Assembly (NCBI RefSeq): GCF_036588685.1
Contig: NC_086381.1
Coordinates: forward strand, 54,125,431-54,189,430
Source: Mytilus trossulus
Lineage: Eukaryota; Mollusca; Bivalvia; Mytilida; Mytilidae
DNA: 64,000 nt
Direction of reading: 5' to 3'
In this document: positions 1 to 11,541 of the stretch, in pieces
How positions within the stretch are numbered: the stretch's first letter is position 1
Layout of the letters: each line of letters begins with the position of its first letter
Position numbers and translations under genes: made by a program
Notes under the pieces: generated by a model
What the model was told of the DNA's origin: nothing
Databases searched by the model: none
What the model saw: the letters and a program-made list of their open reading frames with translations, nothing else

Positions 1-1180
1 TATGTCTTATTTAATTTGAAGAAAAACAAATCTTACCATCAACCTGTTTGAATTGAAAGCTTACTTACTAATAAATAATCTTAGCTATAAAAAAGCCACA
101 AATATGATTGCCATATATATAAATAGATACGGATGTCCCTCCATTGCTAAAGTAAGTTGGAAAACTACCCATAGTATTTGATACGAAACTGTTTACAGTA
201 CACCAAAGAAAAATTATGTATTTTCAATTTTACCAGAATTGGATACAACGAACGAAAATAATACTTTCACCATTTTGATATTCTTCGTAATTGATTTGCG
301 ATTGATTTTCCTTTATTTTAAGAATGTAACTTCATGAACTTGTTTGAAATAGTTTTTTAATAAATGGGAGATAACTCAAATGTGAAATTTGTGTTTATAA
401 AGTATCCGATAAAATAAAGCTTGAGCTGCAACAGATAACAAATTGGTTAGTAGGAAACTGCATTATATATATAGAGAACAGCTAGTGTGATTTGCATTAA
501 AAAATTTGAAAATTTAAAATTGAAAAAAAAAAGATATTTCAAGGATTACAGTTTATACGTTTTTGCTGTAATGTCGACGAAGAGTCGACATTTATATGGA
601 AACTCCCTGTGCTCCCTACATGCCGACTTATTTTATTACTGTAATTTATTCTTTAATGAAGACTGTCATGAAAGATGAAAAAACTAGCATTATCATGCAA
701 CTTATACAGTTTCATGTAAATATCCTCTCACTCAACAATTCAAATGTGCGTGTTATGTTTTAACTTATATGTCCTTGCACTAATTTAGCAGATAACACAT
801 ACATTGAATTAGATGACTACCTCCTTTGGTGCCCATTAAGTTATTGGTACTGAAGGTCAATGGTTGTATCGGTTTGAATTTGACGATATATTCTTGTTGT
901 ATCTAAATTATACAGTTTTATGTGTACAGCTTTCTTTTTTTCTTTGAAACATACGTTAACTTGTAATTTCTCGATTTAAACACAGTTTATTAAATTCTTT
1001 CGAAGCTATAATTTCCTTGCAATCATAATTGCTACATTTGTATCGTTAAATTGTGTTGTACCACGTATCGGAATTGTCTTTAATATGTTTAAAGCGGTTC
1101 AAAGGGAGCTGACCAATTACGTTATTCCATATTATCAGATTATATAAACTAATTAAAACGATCATATAAGTGTTAATGTG
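1..1180. other. AT-rich non-coding stretch
   Basis: I see no gene, RNA or repeat that I can support here. The only sizeable open frame (487-678, plus) is lysine- and asparagine-rich low-complexity translation with no domain signature. Confidence 0.5.
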
Positions 1181-1184
1181 AGGC

Positions 1185-2900
1185 GAAAGATACCCTAGGG
1201 ACATTCAAACTCATGGATCAAAACAAACAAAAACTGACAACGAAGAAAAATACAATCAGAAAAATGATAGTACACAAGTCACAACATAGAAAACGAAAGA
1301 CTAAGCAAAATGAACCCAACCAAAACCTAGGGGTGATATCAGGTGCTCCAGAAGGGTAAGCAGATCCTGCTCCCCATGTGGCACCCGTCGTGTTGCTCAT
1401 GTTATTACAAACCCAGTAAATGGTTATTACGGTAGATCCCAATCGTGAAAGTCAACGGGATTGTAGTTTTGACATAAGGAACATATCCGATATCATCTGT
1501 GAAACGGATATTCCGTAACGGTCAACCAACTCGTGGTAGCGTCCGTAACGTTTACGAAGGGATGAATTCACTACACCATTTGGAGCTCTTGGTTTAATAG
1601 CTACCTTGTGAGCAGCAACCCTCTATCTAGAAATCATGATAGTAAATACAAGCCGGGGAATATCGAATAATGAGTATTGGAATGTTGCTACAAAGAAATT
1701 GAAAGTTCAAAATTTTGTTTGCAACCGACCCTCACTGCCATTTTCTGCATGTAAGTCAAGATATGAGTCAGACTTAACTGTAACTGTTGTATAATTTATT
1801 TCCAGTAATCAACTTTTGAATAATTTAGTGAGAGAACATTGTCTCTATAGAGAAAAGCAAAGTCAACGGATATTGCCAAATTCTTTTCTATCTTTCTAAG
1901 AAAAATCTGGATGCAGTCAGCATCATAAGAATACAGGAACATTTTGGCAAGACTAGGCGTTTATTTCTCGCGTTTAGGGCAATGCGTGGTATTTTGAAGT
2001 TGTGTTTCCAAATGATGAATTTAGGCTCACAATATTTTGCACATTTAAAGAACACATTTTCCAGGGAATTGACAATGTTAAGGTCAGCGATAATAACGTG
2101 GCCAGCTCGATTATATGTGTGTGAATTTGGAACTAGCACACGATCTGGAGATTTAGACTTGAAGTTGTCAATAAGGAGATCCTGCAAAATCGGTTTGTAA
2201 TTGAAAATTTTAGTTGCAATTGGTTTGGTATATAGCTACAAGGAATGATTGTTACAGACTAATTTTTAAAATAGGGAGGTATTTTCGATTGAACTAACTT
2301 ATGATGAAGGATATTGCTCAAGATGACGCCATCGAGATCTGTGTTGACAAAGGAAAGTATAAGAAAAGATCTATTTTTCATCTTTTCTAATGCGAACTAG
2401 TTGGAGAAGTTTGTGACTTGCAATATCCGAAATGATAGCTGTGAGTTTGAATGAGGGTTCGTAACAGTGGTTACCAAAATAAATTGAACAGAAAATGAAG
2501 TGTTGAAAGGGGTAACGAATGTGATGAATACCTTGGCGAGTTGATGTATAATTACGATGACCATGACTGTGTCTATGTCGAGGAGCAGAGTTGAAAATAT
2601 TCATCACATTCACAGAGCTACAGGAAGGACTAGACAGAATACCTATACCATTAATTTTGTCATTGCAACCAATTGGTGTCACAGTTCCCAATTGTAGAAT
2701 CTAGTAGTCCTATTCTTGTCTACGGAGAGGCGTTGCAAGATTAGGATTGTTAGTCCTGTGGTATATTCTTTTCGATAATGCGAACTTTCATAGAAACGAT
2801 TGAATGATCAGGTTGATTAAAAACCAGTAAAGAATGTCGGTTGCATTGTGGTTGATGTCTGATCTACAATGTACATGTATGGCCGCACATACGTTCGTTT
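1185..2900 (-). pseudogene. Degenerate Penelope-like reverse transcriptase remnant
   Basis: Read on the minus strand, three blocks appear in the order of one retroelement protein. Block 2691-2371 contains GTVTPIGCNDKINGIG and a His/Arg-rich HRHSHGHRNYT stretch. Block 2187-1888 contains NRAGHVIIADLNIV and EPKFIIWKHNFKI. Block 1640-1460 keeps SSLRKRYGRYHELVDRYGISVSQM. The last block matches the intact-looking C-terminus at 35245-34973. The catalytic reverse transcriptase core, where a YxDD motif should lie, is absent, and frames are broken by stops. From memory, proteins of this kind in bivalves carry a Penelope-like RT followed by an IPAAPAYGVYISQL tail; the family name is recollection. The element can no longer make a working enzyme. 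Confidence 0.55.
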
Positions 2901-3474
2901 AGCCTTTTAGTTTCACTCTAATCCGTAGACGACATTTGTAGCTTTACAATACAGATCATCGTTACATCTTATAAAATAAGATTTTTTAGTTAAATTGCTA
3001 GTCATTTGAGCATTGTTATTAAAATTTCACAAGTTTTGCAGTCATTGGCTTCACAATTCGAAATAATTCAGAGTCATGAAGATCCAGAAATGTCTTTTAG
3101 AAGAACTAAACATGGCTGTGTATGTGTACTATTGCTATTGTCACTAGTATGATGATCTGAATGTGTCATGTGTGGGATATTTGTCATGTATGGTAATGAG
3201 GGGGACATCTGCCGTATCAGACGACACTGCGTCCATGGTGACGTCTGTTTCGGACTTTTTTTTTTTATATTGGGCGACATCCGAGCCACTATTTTGTTAT
3301 AGTTGCAATGACATACTAAGCGTATCAAATGTACAAGTCTCTTAGTTTTTCAATCAACCAGATGTAAAGTATATTGTCGATCGCGATATGCTTCATCGGC
3401 AAACTGTAAAGCTTTTTATCAACATATTTTATATTCATGTAGTAAAAACAATATAATGAAGTTTAAATTCTGAT

Positions 3475-3975
3475 TCGTAAACTCAAACGAATGTAAAATA
3501 TTTATCAAATAACCACAAACTCTCACAAGGGAGACGCCACCTGCAGAGACAAGCGCACATTTTATTATACATCTGAGTATAATAGTGTGGAAAGTTCGTA
3601 TAAATCTACATTTATTAAGCAGCTGGTACTGGTTTTCCCATAATATATAGCTAGTGGTTTACATAATCTGATAATAAATAATATAGATAATAATAGTATT
3701 TACTTGGCAAAATCCTACTGTACACTTTGACTACAATGGCTTGAATGACTTTAAACTACATGAGTTCACTCGTGCATGAACTCAATATCTAAATCGTACC
3801 GACCTTACTATAAGTAACCAAAAACGTGTCAACTAGAAACCAACAACGTTTTTACATGTTCGATTTTTGTACAACTTTGATAAATACTGATTCGCAATCT
3901 CAACCGAATATAAAATATTTATCAAATAACAACAAACTCTCACATGGGAGACGCCACTTGCAGAGACAAGTGCGC
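3475..3975 (+). repeat. Direct repeat pair of about 83 bp
   Basis: The segments at 3475-3557 and 3892-3975 are near-identical direct copies, both carrying TATTTATCAAATAA followed by a GGGAGACGCCAC core and a TGCAGAGACAAG end. They flank a segment (3722-3885) that is itself repeated at 7625-7790. No coding potential was recognised. Confidence 0.65.
3722..3885 (+). repeat. Dispersed 165-bp repeat, left copy
   Basis: This block, from a TACTGTACA start through the GATTTTTGTACAA motif, matches 7625-7790 in the same orientation at roughly 80 percent identity by eye. The two copies bracket the minisatellite and the gag-like pseudogene, so they could be ends of a composite element or two independent insertions. 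They are too diverged for a recent LTR pair. Confidence 0.5.
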
Positions 3976-4371
3976 TCGAAACACAAAGAACGGGGAAATA
4001 GCATTGAGTATTTATTTTAATACCTTATTTGTTTAATAAACAGATAACTGTGCTTTAGAGTCTTCTCTTACGTAACCATACTTTCCTCTGTCCGATTTAA
4101 CCTGTTTTGCTCCAGAATAATCCGATCAGAAATACCGGTGTTAGCCCTGGCTCTTGTATACATAAGACGTCTGGAACTTATGAACATTGTACTTCTAAGT
4201 GAATGTTATTCTAATTAAAAATTAACCAAGGTGTATGTCAGCATCTTACATATAGATATTTAAAGAAGTTTATTTAGGCAATTGTTTCATATCTAATAAT
4301 ACCAATATGTATTTCTGAAGTTCAGCCAAATAGCTTGAATAATAATCAGTAGTGTCTAAAACATTCTTTCC

Positions 4372-6455
4372 AGTGAATTTAATTACTATATACTTAGTGA
4401 CTTTGATAATAAACGTCCAAGTGGCTTCAATAACTACAAGCCTAGTGTCTTCAACAACAACCAGCCCATTGTCTTTAATAACAACCTGCCAAGTGTCTTC
4501 AACAACAACCTGCCCAGTGTCTTCAATAACAACCTGCTAAGTGTCTTTAATAACTACCAGCTCAGTATCTTCAGCAACAACCTGCCAATTGATTCAATAC
4601 ATACTAGTACCAGCCCAGAGTCTTAACTAACAACACGCCCAGTGTCTTCAACAATTACCAGCCCATTGTCCTCAACAACAATCAGCACAGTGTCCTCAAC
4701 AACAACCATTCCAATGTCTTCTATCAGTCAAGTGTCTTCAATAACAACCTACCCAGTGGCTTCAGCAACAACTAGCCCAGTCCCTGCCAGTCACTTCAAC
4801 AACTACCAGCCCAGTGTCCTCAACAGCTACCAGCCCAGGGTCTCATACAACAACCAGTTGAGAATCTTCACTAACTACAAGCTCAGTGTCTTCAATAACA
4901 ACATGCCCAGTGGCTTCAATACCAACCTTCCCAGTGGCGTCTATACTAACATGCCCATTGGCGTCTTTACCAACCTGTTCAGTAGCGTCAATAACAACAT
5001 GCCTAGTGACATCAATGATGATCTGCCTAGTGGCTCAAATAACTATAACTATTCAGTCCAGTGGCTCTAAAAACGACATGCCAAGTGGCTTCAACTACAT
5101 GAACAACAACCTGCCAAGTGGCTTCAACAACAAACTGCTCAGTTGCTTCAAAAACAACCCGCCAAGTGGATTCAACAACAACCTGTTCAGTGGCTTCAAT
5201 ACCAACCTGCCAAGTGGGGTCTTTACCAACCTGCCTAGTAACTTAAATGACTATAGCTATCAACTCAGTGGTTTTAATTACGACAATTCAAGTGGTTTCA
5301 ATAACAACCAGCCACGTTTCTTCAGCATCATGCTGCCCACTGGCGTCCATAACAACCTGCCCAGTGGCTTCAATAACAACATGTCCAGTGTCTTCCATAC
5401 CAACCTGCCCATTGGTGTCTATACCAACCTGCCCAGTGGCGACAATAAAAACATGCCCAGTGACCTAAATAACTATCAGCCCAGTAGCTTTAATTACGAC
5501 CTGCCCAGTGGAGTCAATAACAACATGCCCTTTGGCATCAATAACAACATGTTCAATCGAGTCAATAACAACATGCCCAGCAACTATAACTATCAGCCCA
5601 GTGGCTTTAATTGCGACAATCCAAGTGGTTTCAATAACAACCAGCCACGTGTATACAACATCATGCTGCCCACTGGCGTCAATAACAACTTGCCCAGTGA
5701 CTTTAATAACAATCTAACAAGTGGCTTCAATAACAACCTGCCTAGTGGCTTCCATACCAACCTGCCCAGTGGCTTAAATAACTATCAGCCAAGTGAATTT
5801 AATTACAACAGGCCCAGTGACTTTAACAACAACCAGCACAGTGTCTTCAACAACATCCTTCCCACTGGCGTCAATAATAACCTGTCCAGTGGCGTCAATA
5901 GCAACATGCCAAGTGGCTTAAATAACTATCAGTCCAGTGGCTTTAATTACGACTTGCCCAATGTCTTCAATAACAACATGCCTAGTGGCCTCAACTACAA
6001 CCTGCCTACTTGCATTAATAACAACCTGTCCATTTGTGTCAATAAAAACCTGTCGAGTGGCTTCAACCAAAACTTGCCCACTAGCTTCAATAACAACATG
6101 CCCAGCGTTTTAAATAACTATCAGCACTGTGTCTTTAATTACGACTTGCCGAGTGGCTCCACTAACAACTAGTCCAGCGTCATCAATGACATCCAACCAG
6201 TGATTTTGACTTCCTTAACAACCTGCCTAAGTGGCTTAAGTAACTATCAGTCCAGTGCCTTCAATTTACAACATGCCGAGTGACTTCAATAGCAACCAGT
6301 TCGATGGCTTCAATAGCAACCACCCCAGTGACTTCAATAACACACAGTCAAGTGGCTTTGGTAAAAATCAGCACAGTGGCTTTGATAATAACCAGTCAAT
6401 TAGCATCAATGACAATCTGTCAGGTGCTTTTAATATTAACCAACACATTCACTAG
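4372..6455 (+). repeat. 24-bp minisatellite reading as an 8-residue repeat
   Basis: About 85 imperfect 24-bp units are arranged in tandem. In the dominant frame each unit reads GFNNNLPS or a variant such as GVYTNLPS, GLNNYQPS or GFNYDLPS. Multi-unit sub-blocks, for example GFNNNQPR followed by an IMLPTGV unit, recur near 5280, 5625 and 5825, so blocks as well as single units were duplicated. The longest open frame (4886-6172, 428 codons) changes repeat phase near 5040. Other phase changes occur near 4640, 4795 and after 6172, so no single frame spans the array. A low-complexity secreted protein gene in decay is possible. A non-coding minisatellite that lacks stops because its unit lacks them is simpler. 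Confidence 0.8.
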
Positions 6456-6459
6456 ATTT

Positions 6460-7094
6460 AACCATCAAAGAGCCCAGTGATTAAGACAAATAGTTACTCA
6501 AAAAGTACTCAATCCTAAAGAAATCTACAAGTATCAATCCCAGTGGTAATTAACAATAATTAAGCAACAATAATCAAATTAAAATCTGACGTATAACTGG
6601 ATACCACCAAAAGAAGAACTGAATTATTTATTCCCAAACTAGTTTAACTACATGTAGGTAAAAACAATTACCCCCTTTTTTCCGATCTTTGTACCGAAAC
6701 AGTGAGTGAATTAGTAACACTAAAGTATGTACTATACACAGATACAGATAAAAATGTATTATCAAATATTGAACTCTGAACAAGGATAAACAAAAAAATG
6801 TTTATAGTCTACACAAGTCCTTATTCTGAATTAGCTTCTAAAACAATTTCAGCAAATATAACAGTATAAACGGGATAGAATAACTATTAACAATCATGTC
6901 TAAACAAATGAATTATCTTTCAAATAATTATATGGTCTTCTCATTTCCCTAAACCGATCATGGAGAGGGATTCTTTTTCATAATCAAATGACATGTTCTG
7001 AATTGTATCCAAATGTTCATTTTTATATTTTTTGTATAGATTCAATATGATGAAAAGCAATACATGAAGTAAACAATACTTATCACCTTGATCT
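6460..7094. other. Non-coding spacer
   Basis: AT-rich sequence between the minisatellite and the gag-like pseudogene. No feature recognised. Confidence 0.45.
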
Positions 7095-7586
7095 CTAAAC
7101 GCTGTTGTTCCTTGTGCTTCTTGGTCCGTCAACGTCCGTGTTCTCATCCTCGGAATCGGAATCAAACTTGTCTGACAGGTATTCTTTTACTGTATCCAAT
7201 CCAGCTGGTGACTTGTCTGCAATCATACTACACTTGTTCCGCTTATGAATTTTCTCCTTAAGACCATAGTAAATATTCCTGACTTTAGAATATTCATCAC
7301 GCTCGGCTGCATCCTGGATACTATATGATCAATTTCAGAATTAAATTAATGCTGAACCTGGTTACTGTAAAACTTAAACTTATAAGAATGTTCTGATTTA
7401 AGATGTTCAAACAGGTTTTCTGAATTATTCGTCGCGTCTTCTTCAAGTTCCCTCTTTAGGCTATCAATTTCACTGTTTAAAATTGTTCAAAGTTATGTCT
7501 GCAATTATGGTTACCATATCTCTATCTGTTATATCAGTATCATAATGTCTTAAATGTGGCCTTACTTCACGTCCAGAACTTGCCAT
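7095..7586 (-). pseudogene. Broken gag-like retroelement ORF
   Basis: A minus-strand reading starts at an ATG (7586-7584) with MASSGREVRPHLRHYDTD and runs 38 codons to an in-frame stop. It resumes in a shifted frame with NSEIDSLKRELEEDATNNSE, then hits another stop and shift. It finishes with a clean stretch DAAERDEYSKVRNIYYGLKE through CSMIADKSPAGLDTVKEYL and the acidic SDSEDE motif, ending at a stop at 7095. The IADKSPAG...SDSEDE tail resembles, from memory, accessory proteins encoded next to tyrosine-recombinase (DIRS/Ngaro-type) retroelements of aquatic invertebrates. That assignment is an inference. At least two frameshifts or stops make it non-functional. Confidence 0.5.
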
Positions 7587-7624
7587 ATAACGAACGTATA
7601 AGTTGAAGATAAACTTATAAATGC

Positions 7625-7790
7625 TACTGTACAGCTTGACTGTAATGGCTCGAATGACTTTTAACTACCAGAGGTTACTCTTGCAAGAACTAAATATCCA
7701 ACTCGAACCGACCTAACTATAATTAACCAAAGACGTGTCTTCTATAAACAATCAACATGTTTACATGTTTGATTTTTGTACAAGTACATA
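7625..7790 (+). repeat. Dispersed 165-bp repeat, right copy
   Basis: Same-orientation partner of 3722-3885. It lies between the gag-like pseudogene and the 3' end of pseudogene copy A. Confidence 0.5.
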
Positions 7791-7989
7791 AATATATGCT
7801 CCTTGTAAATACTACAATTTTAAACAAAATATAAAATATGTTGGCAAAATAGAACCCCTCTACTGTCGGCTTGGTTAACTTTACTTTCACGTTAACGTTT
7901 TGATCAATTCCGCCACTTTCTGTCTGTTTGCCTATCAATGTTATTAATGTTTATCTATGTCTTTGCAGCAGCTCATTCAACGTCTCTTT

Positions 7990-8896
7990 CCCGATCAATT
8001 CTTACATTGTTGCTTTTTCTTTTTGTATACATTCATTAAGCATGTTCTTCTCTTTCTCTATCAATCCTACCATTGTTTCCTTTTCTTTTTGAATCCATTC
8101 ATTTAGCATGTCCTTTTCATTTGTAATCCAGTAAACCATCGCTTTCTTTTCTTTTTCCATCAATTTAGTAAATATGTCGTACTCTTTTCTTATCAAATCA
8201 AACAACGTTCCAATTTTCTTTTTTACCAATTGATGTATCGATTCGTTCTCCTTTTCTATCCATTTGATATATGTTTCTTTGTTTACTACCCATCTAGTCG
8301 TCGCTTTGTTATCTGCTAGCCAATATATAATTGTTTCCTTATTGCTTGTGGTTTACGATAATACAATGTCATAATTTCTATACATGTTACTGGATGATAG
8401 CTAGTTCATTTCAGTTGAATTTCTTATTTCTTGTTTAGTTTTTTCGTCAAACGTTTCTTGGTTTCCCGCTATCATGTTTATAAACCTTTTTGTCTATTAC
8501 GATTGATTCTGTCAACGTTGAATAATTGTTTTTCATCCATTCAGTTACCGCTATGCTGTCATCTCAATTACAAACAGTAATTTGTTTTATGTTTTCCAAA
8601 ACACATTTTAGTAACGCTTCTGTATCAGCTGTTGGGTTTTGTGAAACTATAATTCGGTACTTAACATTAAAGGATTCCCCGATCCATGATACCATTTGAA
8701 ACTTTATGGATTCAGTTTTTGTAACACCTTCCATCAATCTAGCTTCTGTTTGTTCGTCTTTCGTCCATATCATCAATTCCTTCGTGTCGTTTGTTATAAT
8801 TTTAGTTAAGGTTTTAATGTTTTCATTCCGTTTACCCTTAGTTATATCTTCTCCTTCTCTAATCAGTGATATAGATACAATGGATAAGCGTTGATT
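7990..8896 (-). pseudogene. Copy A hendecad exon, disrupted
   Basis: The stretch 8896-8565 is clearly paralogous to the copy B exon at 24050-23428: GKRNENIKTLTKIITNDT versus KRKRNENIKILNKLITNDT, ESIKFQMV in both, and NIKQITVCN versus NVKKITVCN. An in-frame stop (TGA) at 8564 replaces the Arg of the B sequence NRDD, and a frame change follows. Further down, 8340-8002 encodes about ten consecutive 11-residue repeats such as MVYWITNEKDM, LNEWIQKEKET and MVGLIEKEKNM, more than copy B has, ending at a stop at 8002. The upstream part of the exon lies at 10132-10040, separated by an insertion. No FN3 exon is visible downstream. The copy is therefore dead, but it preserves the longest repeat domain of the family. 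Confidence 0.75.
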
Positions 8897-8972
8897 CTTG
8901 AAAAAGAAACCATGAGCCCGCAGGGCGAATGGTTTGTTTTTCATGAATCAACGCTTATCCATTGTATCTATA
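8870..8972. repeat. Near-perfect 50-bp-arm hairpin inside pseudogene A
   Basis: The arm 8870-8897 (TATAGATACAATGG start, GTTGATTC end) is exactly complementary to 8945-8972. The pairing continues inward, with mismatches, through AAACCAT/ATGGTTT and GCCC/GGGC to a loop of about 3 nt near 8920. A related half-copy (AAGCGTTGATTCTAGAAAAA) lies at 9998-10018. It sits where the copy A exon is interrupted, which suggests the end of a foldback or MITE-type insertion. Confidence 0.8.
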
Positions 8973-9583
8973 ACTTAAACTATTGTGATAATGTCTTTTC
9001 AAAATTAAAACCTATTCTTAATTAGAAGGTATTGTAAGTGAGTTTAAATAACCAGGTAATCGTGACAAACGATGCATTACAATAAATTATATATTACATT
9101 TAAATGGTTAAAACAATACAAATACATGTTTTACACAACACGTCTGCCCTTAAAGATTTTCATTTATCATGCATCTGAACATTATATGTTTTGACAAAAT
9201 GAGACATAATTGATCTTATTTCTAATAAAATTGAGAATGAAAATGGAGAATGTGTCAAAGCCCGGGACAACAATTTACAAACAAAATAAATATATAGCAT
9301 ATATGTAAAGCATGTGTCCATAATTTCTAACAAGAAGTCTTATTCTTGGCACATCACGATTTTCTTGCATAGAATTTGCGAATAAACAGATGAAATCCTA
9401 CTATACTGATTTATAAAATAAAAATGGACATCTATAATGCTAACATTTTCGTGTCAAACACATGGAATTGCTAACAATGATCCGATAATAAACGACCAAA
9501 CTCGCTTTTATTAAACAAAATATCCAAAATAAGTTTAAAAACAAAAATCAAAACAGGAAAACTAGAGAATATAGGGACAACCA
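8973..9583. other. Insertion sequence within pseudogene A
   Basis: No gene is visible. A short fragment at 9228-9270 carries the ATGTGTCAAAG signature of the dispersed repeat described at 25012-25505. Confidence 0.4.
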
Positions 9584-9664
9584 AAAATACCAGGATTCGA
9601 ACCTAAGCCGACAAGTTCTAACTCATTGAGCATGTGTGTGAAACCTCGCGGCTACCAACTCATA
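9584..9664 (-). mobile_element. tRNA-derived SINE head (minus)
   Basis: The reverse complement has an A-box-like GGTAGCCGCGAGG and, about 45 nt on, a B box GGTTCGAATCC flanked by complementary AGG/CCT. The spacing and GCCG(C)GAGG resemble class II (Ser/Leu) tRNAs. I cannot close a proper acceptor or anticodon stem, so it is a SINE head and not a tRNA gene. Confidence 0.5.
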
Positions 9665-9764
9665 CTAAACGTTTGCCAATTATTGTATATATAAAAGTAC
9701 AATACATGGGAGTCCGTTGTACCAATGTATATCAAGTATTCATTTAGACAAGTTAATCGTAACC

Positions 9765-9845
9765 AATTGGAAGCCGAGAGGTTTCGTTGATGTTAGTGAC
9801 ACTTAAGAGAATTCATGGACGGGTTCGACTCCCAGTGCAGGCGTA
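9765..9845 (+). mobile_element. tRNA-derived SINE head (plus)
   Basis: An A-box-like GGAAGCCGAGAGG is followed by a perfect B box GGTTCGACTCC at about 9825-9835. It is related to the inverted copy at 9664-9584 and lies 100 bp from it, so the two are head-to-head. No full tRNA cloverleaf can be drawn. Confidence 0.5.
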
Positions 9846-10039
9846 TTTAAATTACAAAAATTAAAGGTAAGTTTTTAAATTAATTCCATTACTAAACAGA
9901 AATCAGTAAATTGGCCAATTTAACCTTAATGTAATTAGGCACACAAAGGATACAAAAGAATCTACAATCGTGAGTCCATTTCAGCGACGAATTAAGGAAG
10001 CGTTGATTCTAGAAAAAGAATCCACGGTAAATGAATAGA

Positions 10040-10132
10040 CTGACGTCGTCACCACAATGGTTTAATTTGACATAATTTGATCCACAAAATTTGGTACGTA
10101 GTAACCATAGATATCCCGATCCATGATAATAC
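10040..10132 (-). pseudogene. Copy A 5' part of the hendecad exon
   Basis: Minus-strand sequence after a CTGTTTCAG acceptor reads VLSWIGISMVTTYQILWIKLC, matching copy B (VLSWLGISMVTTYRILWVKLY) at 24050 and copy D (VLSWIGLSSTVIYRHYFLKI) at 63780. It runs into a stop after a few further codons. The continuation of the exon lies at 8896 across an insertion of about 1.1 kb. The acceptor and reading phase are the same as in B and D. Confidence 0.75.
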
Positions 10133-11138
10133 CTGAAACAGAAAGGATTTGTATCTTTCTTGATCAGAGATGTTTTGTTAGTATTAAAAAAATTAAACAT
10201 GAAATAACAAATGTAATAAATAAAAAAGAATGATTGACGTTTATTGATTAGTAGCTATTTCATATATATATATAGATCCAAAAATTATTAACTCGGCTCG
10301 GCAATGTTGAACAACGGGTTTATAGGGCGGGAATTGTAGACTGCTACTTGACAACAAAGGTGTTTGATATGGGATATATCAAGTTTTGCAACAGGTCATG
10401 GCATACCCCTAAGGAAGTTGGTACATGACAAGGATACTTTAACTTGCAAGGAACATAGTATTTCTTTCACACAAAACAACACAATATCCGAGACCTAAAC
10501 AATTTAACGGCCTGAACATAGACAAGAGTACCGGTATTAGATTTTTTTTTTTTTCAACATGAACAAAATTTAAAGTTATATTATTATAAATCAGCGGTCA
10601 AACAGCACACTATTGATATAATACTTGTACACACATGTATGAAATTAAAAAGAAGAACATTTTGGCATGACGAGGAAAAGATTTGTAAGTGAAATTTGCA
10701 TAAAAAATTGTGATGTCCGGTCTAACTACAGACAATAAACAAAAACTTGCTGAACCCTCTATAAAAAACTGGTTTCATGCACTAACACCTTAGTACAGGT
10801 CATTTAGATGAAATATGGTATAATGTTTATCTGTGAAATGGTGTTGGACCTTTCATACACCAACTGTGTATCTCTTTCGTTTGTTTATGAACACCAGAAG
10901 ATTGCTTCGATAGACAGCTGCTACATTTTTCTCACGAATAATTGATTTCCACTTGATTTCTACTTGTTTGAGTTGCAACACTTGGAAATCTAGCTATAAC
11001 GAAACTCTATACATGCAAAACATGCAGTGGTTTTCTGTACATAGGGAGGAACAAGGGACATACATGTAACATTTGGCTAAATAACCATCGATCATACTGC
11101 ACAAAAACAGTTCCCACGCAAAACATCTTCGCCTCACC
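10133..11138 (-). other. Copy A intron and flank, paralogous to copy B
   Basis: Segment 10700-10890 aligns with 24590-24780. Both contain TGGTTTCATGCA and, further on, a CATA(C/T)ACCAACTGT motif. This shows the A/B duplication included non-coding sequence. No independent gene. Confidence 0.55.
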
Positions 11139-11541
11139 TTAAGGATGTTTGCTACTCTGTTTCAAAATAAAAAGCTTTTTAAAAGACTGTAATAAATTGA
11201 TGGTATAAACATAAAGGAAAAAAAAAGCATATAGAGGTTAAGGGTCCATGTGCTTGTTTTCGAGATATAAGCCATTGAAAATTTAGCGGGATATTATACT
11301 CTCTAGATTTCAGTTACATTCATCATTGACATATTTTTTTTTTTCAAAAAGCTATGAAAAAATAACTAAGATTTTATAAGATTTTGAAATACGGCGTTTT
11401 AAATTATTTGTAATAATATCATGAACAGAAAAGTAGGGGTTGGGTTAGTGGGCAACATTTTTTAATGGCACTACATTGATAAAACCAATGATTCCAAATA
11501 TCGGGCAAAAATTCAAAAACAAGAGAAGCTAATATCCTTAA
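11139..11541. mobile_element. 403-bp MITE with TTAA ends
   Basis: The element is bounded by TTAA at both sides. Terminal inverted repeats are TTAAGGATGTTTGCT (left) and AGCTAATATCCTTAA (right, complement TTAAGGATATTAGCT). The interior is AT-rich and non-coding. TTAA target preference is typical of piggyBac and Kolobok superfamilies; the assignment is inferred from the ends only. Confidence 0.65.

Noticed and set aside
3722-7790. LTR retrotransposon bounded by the 165-bp repeats
   Set aside because: The repeats are too short and diverged, lack TG...CA ends and flank a minisatellite plus a gag-like remnant on the opposite strand, with no primer-binding site visible.
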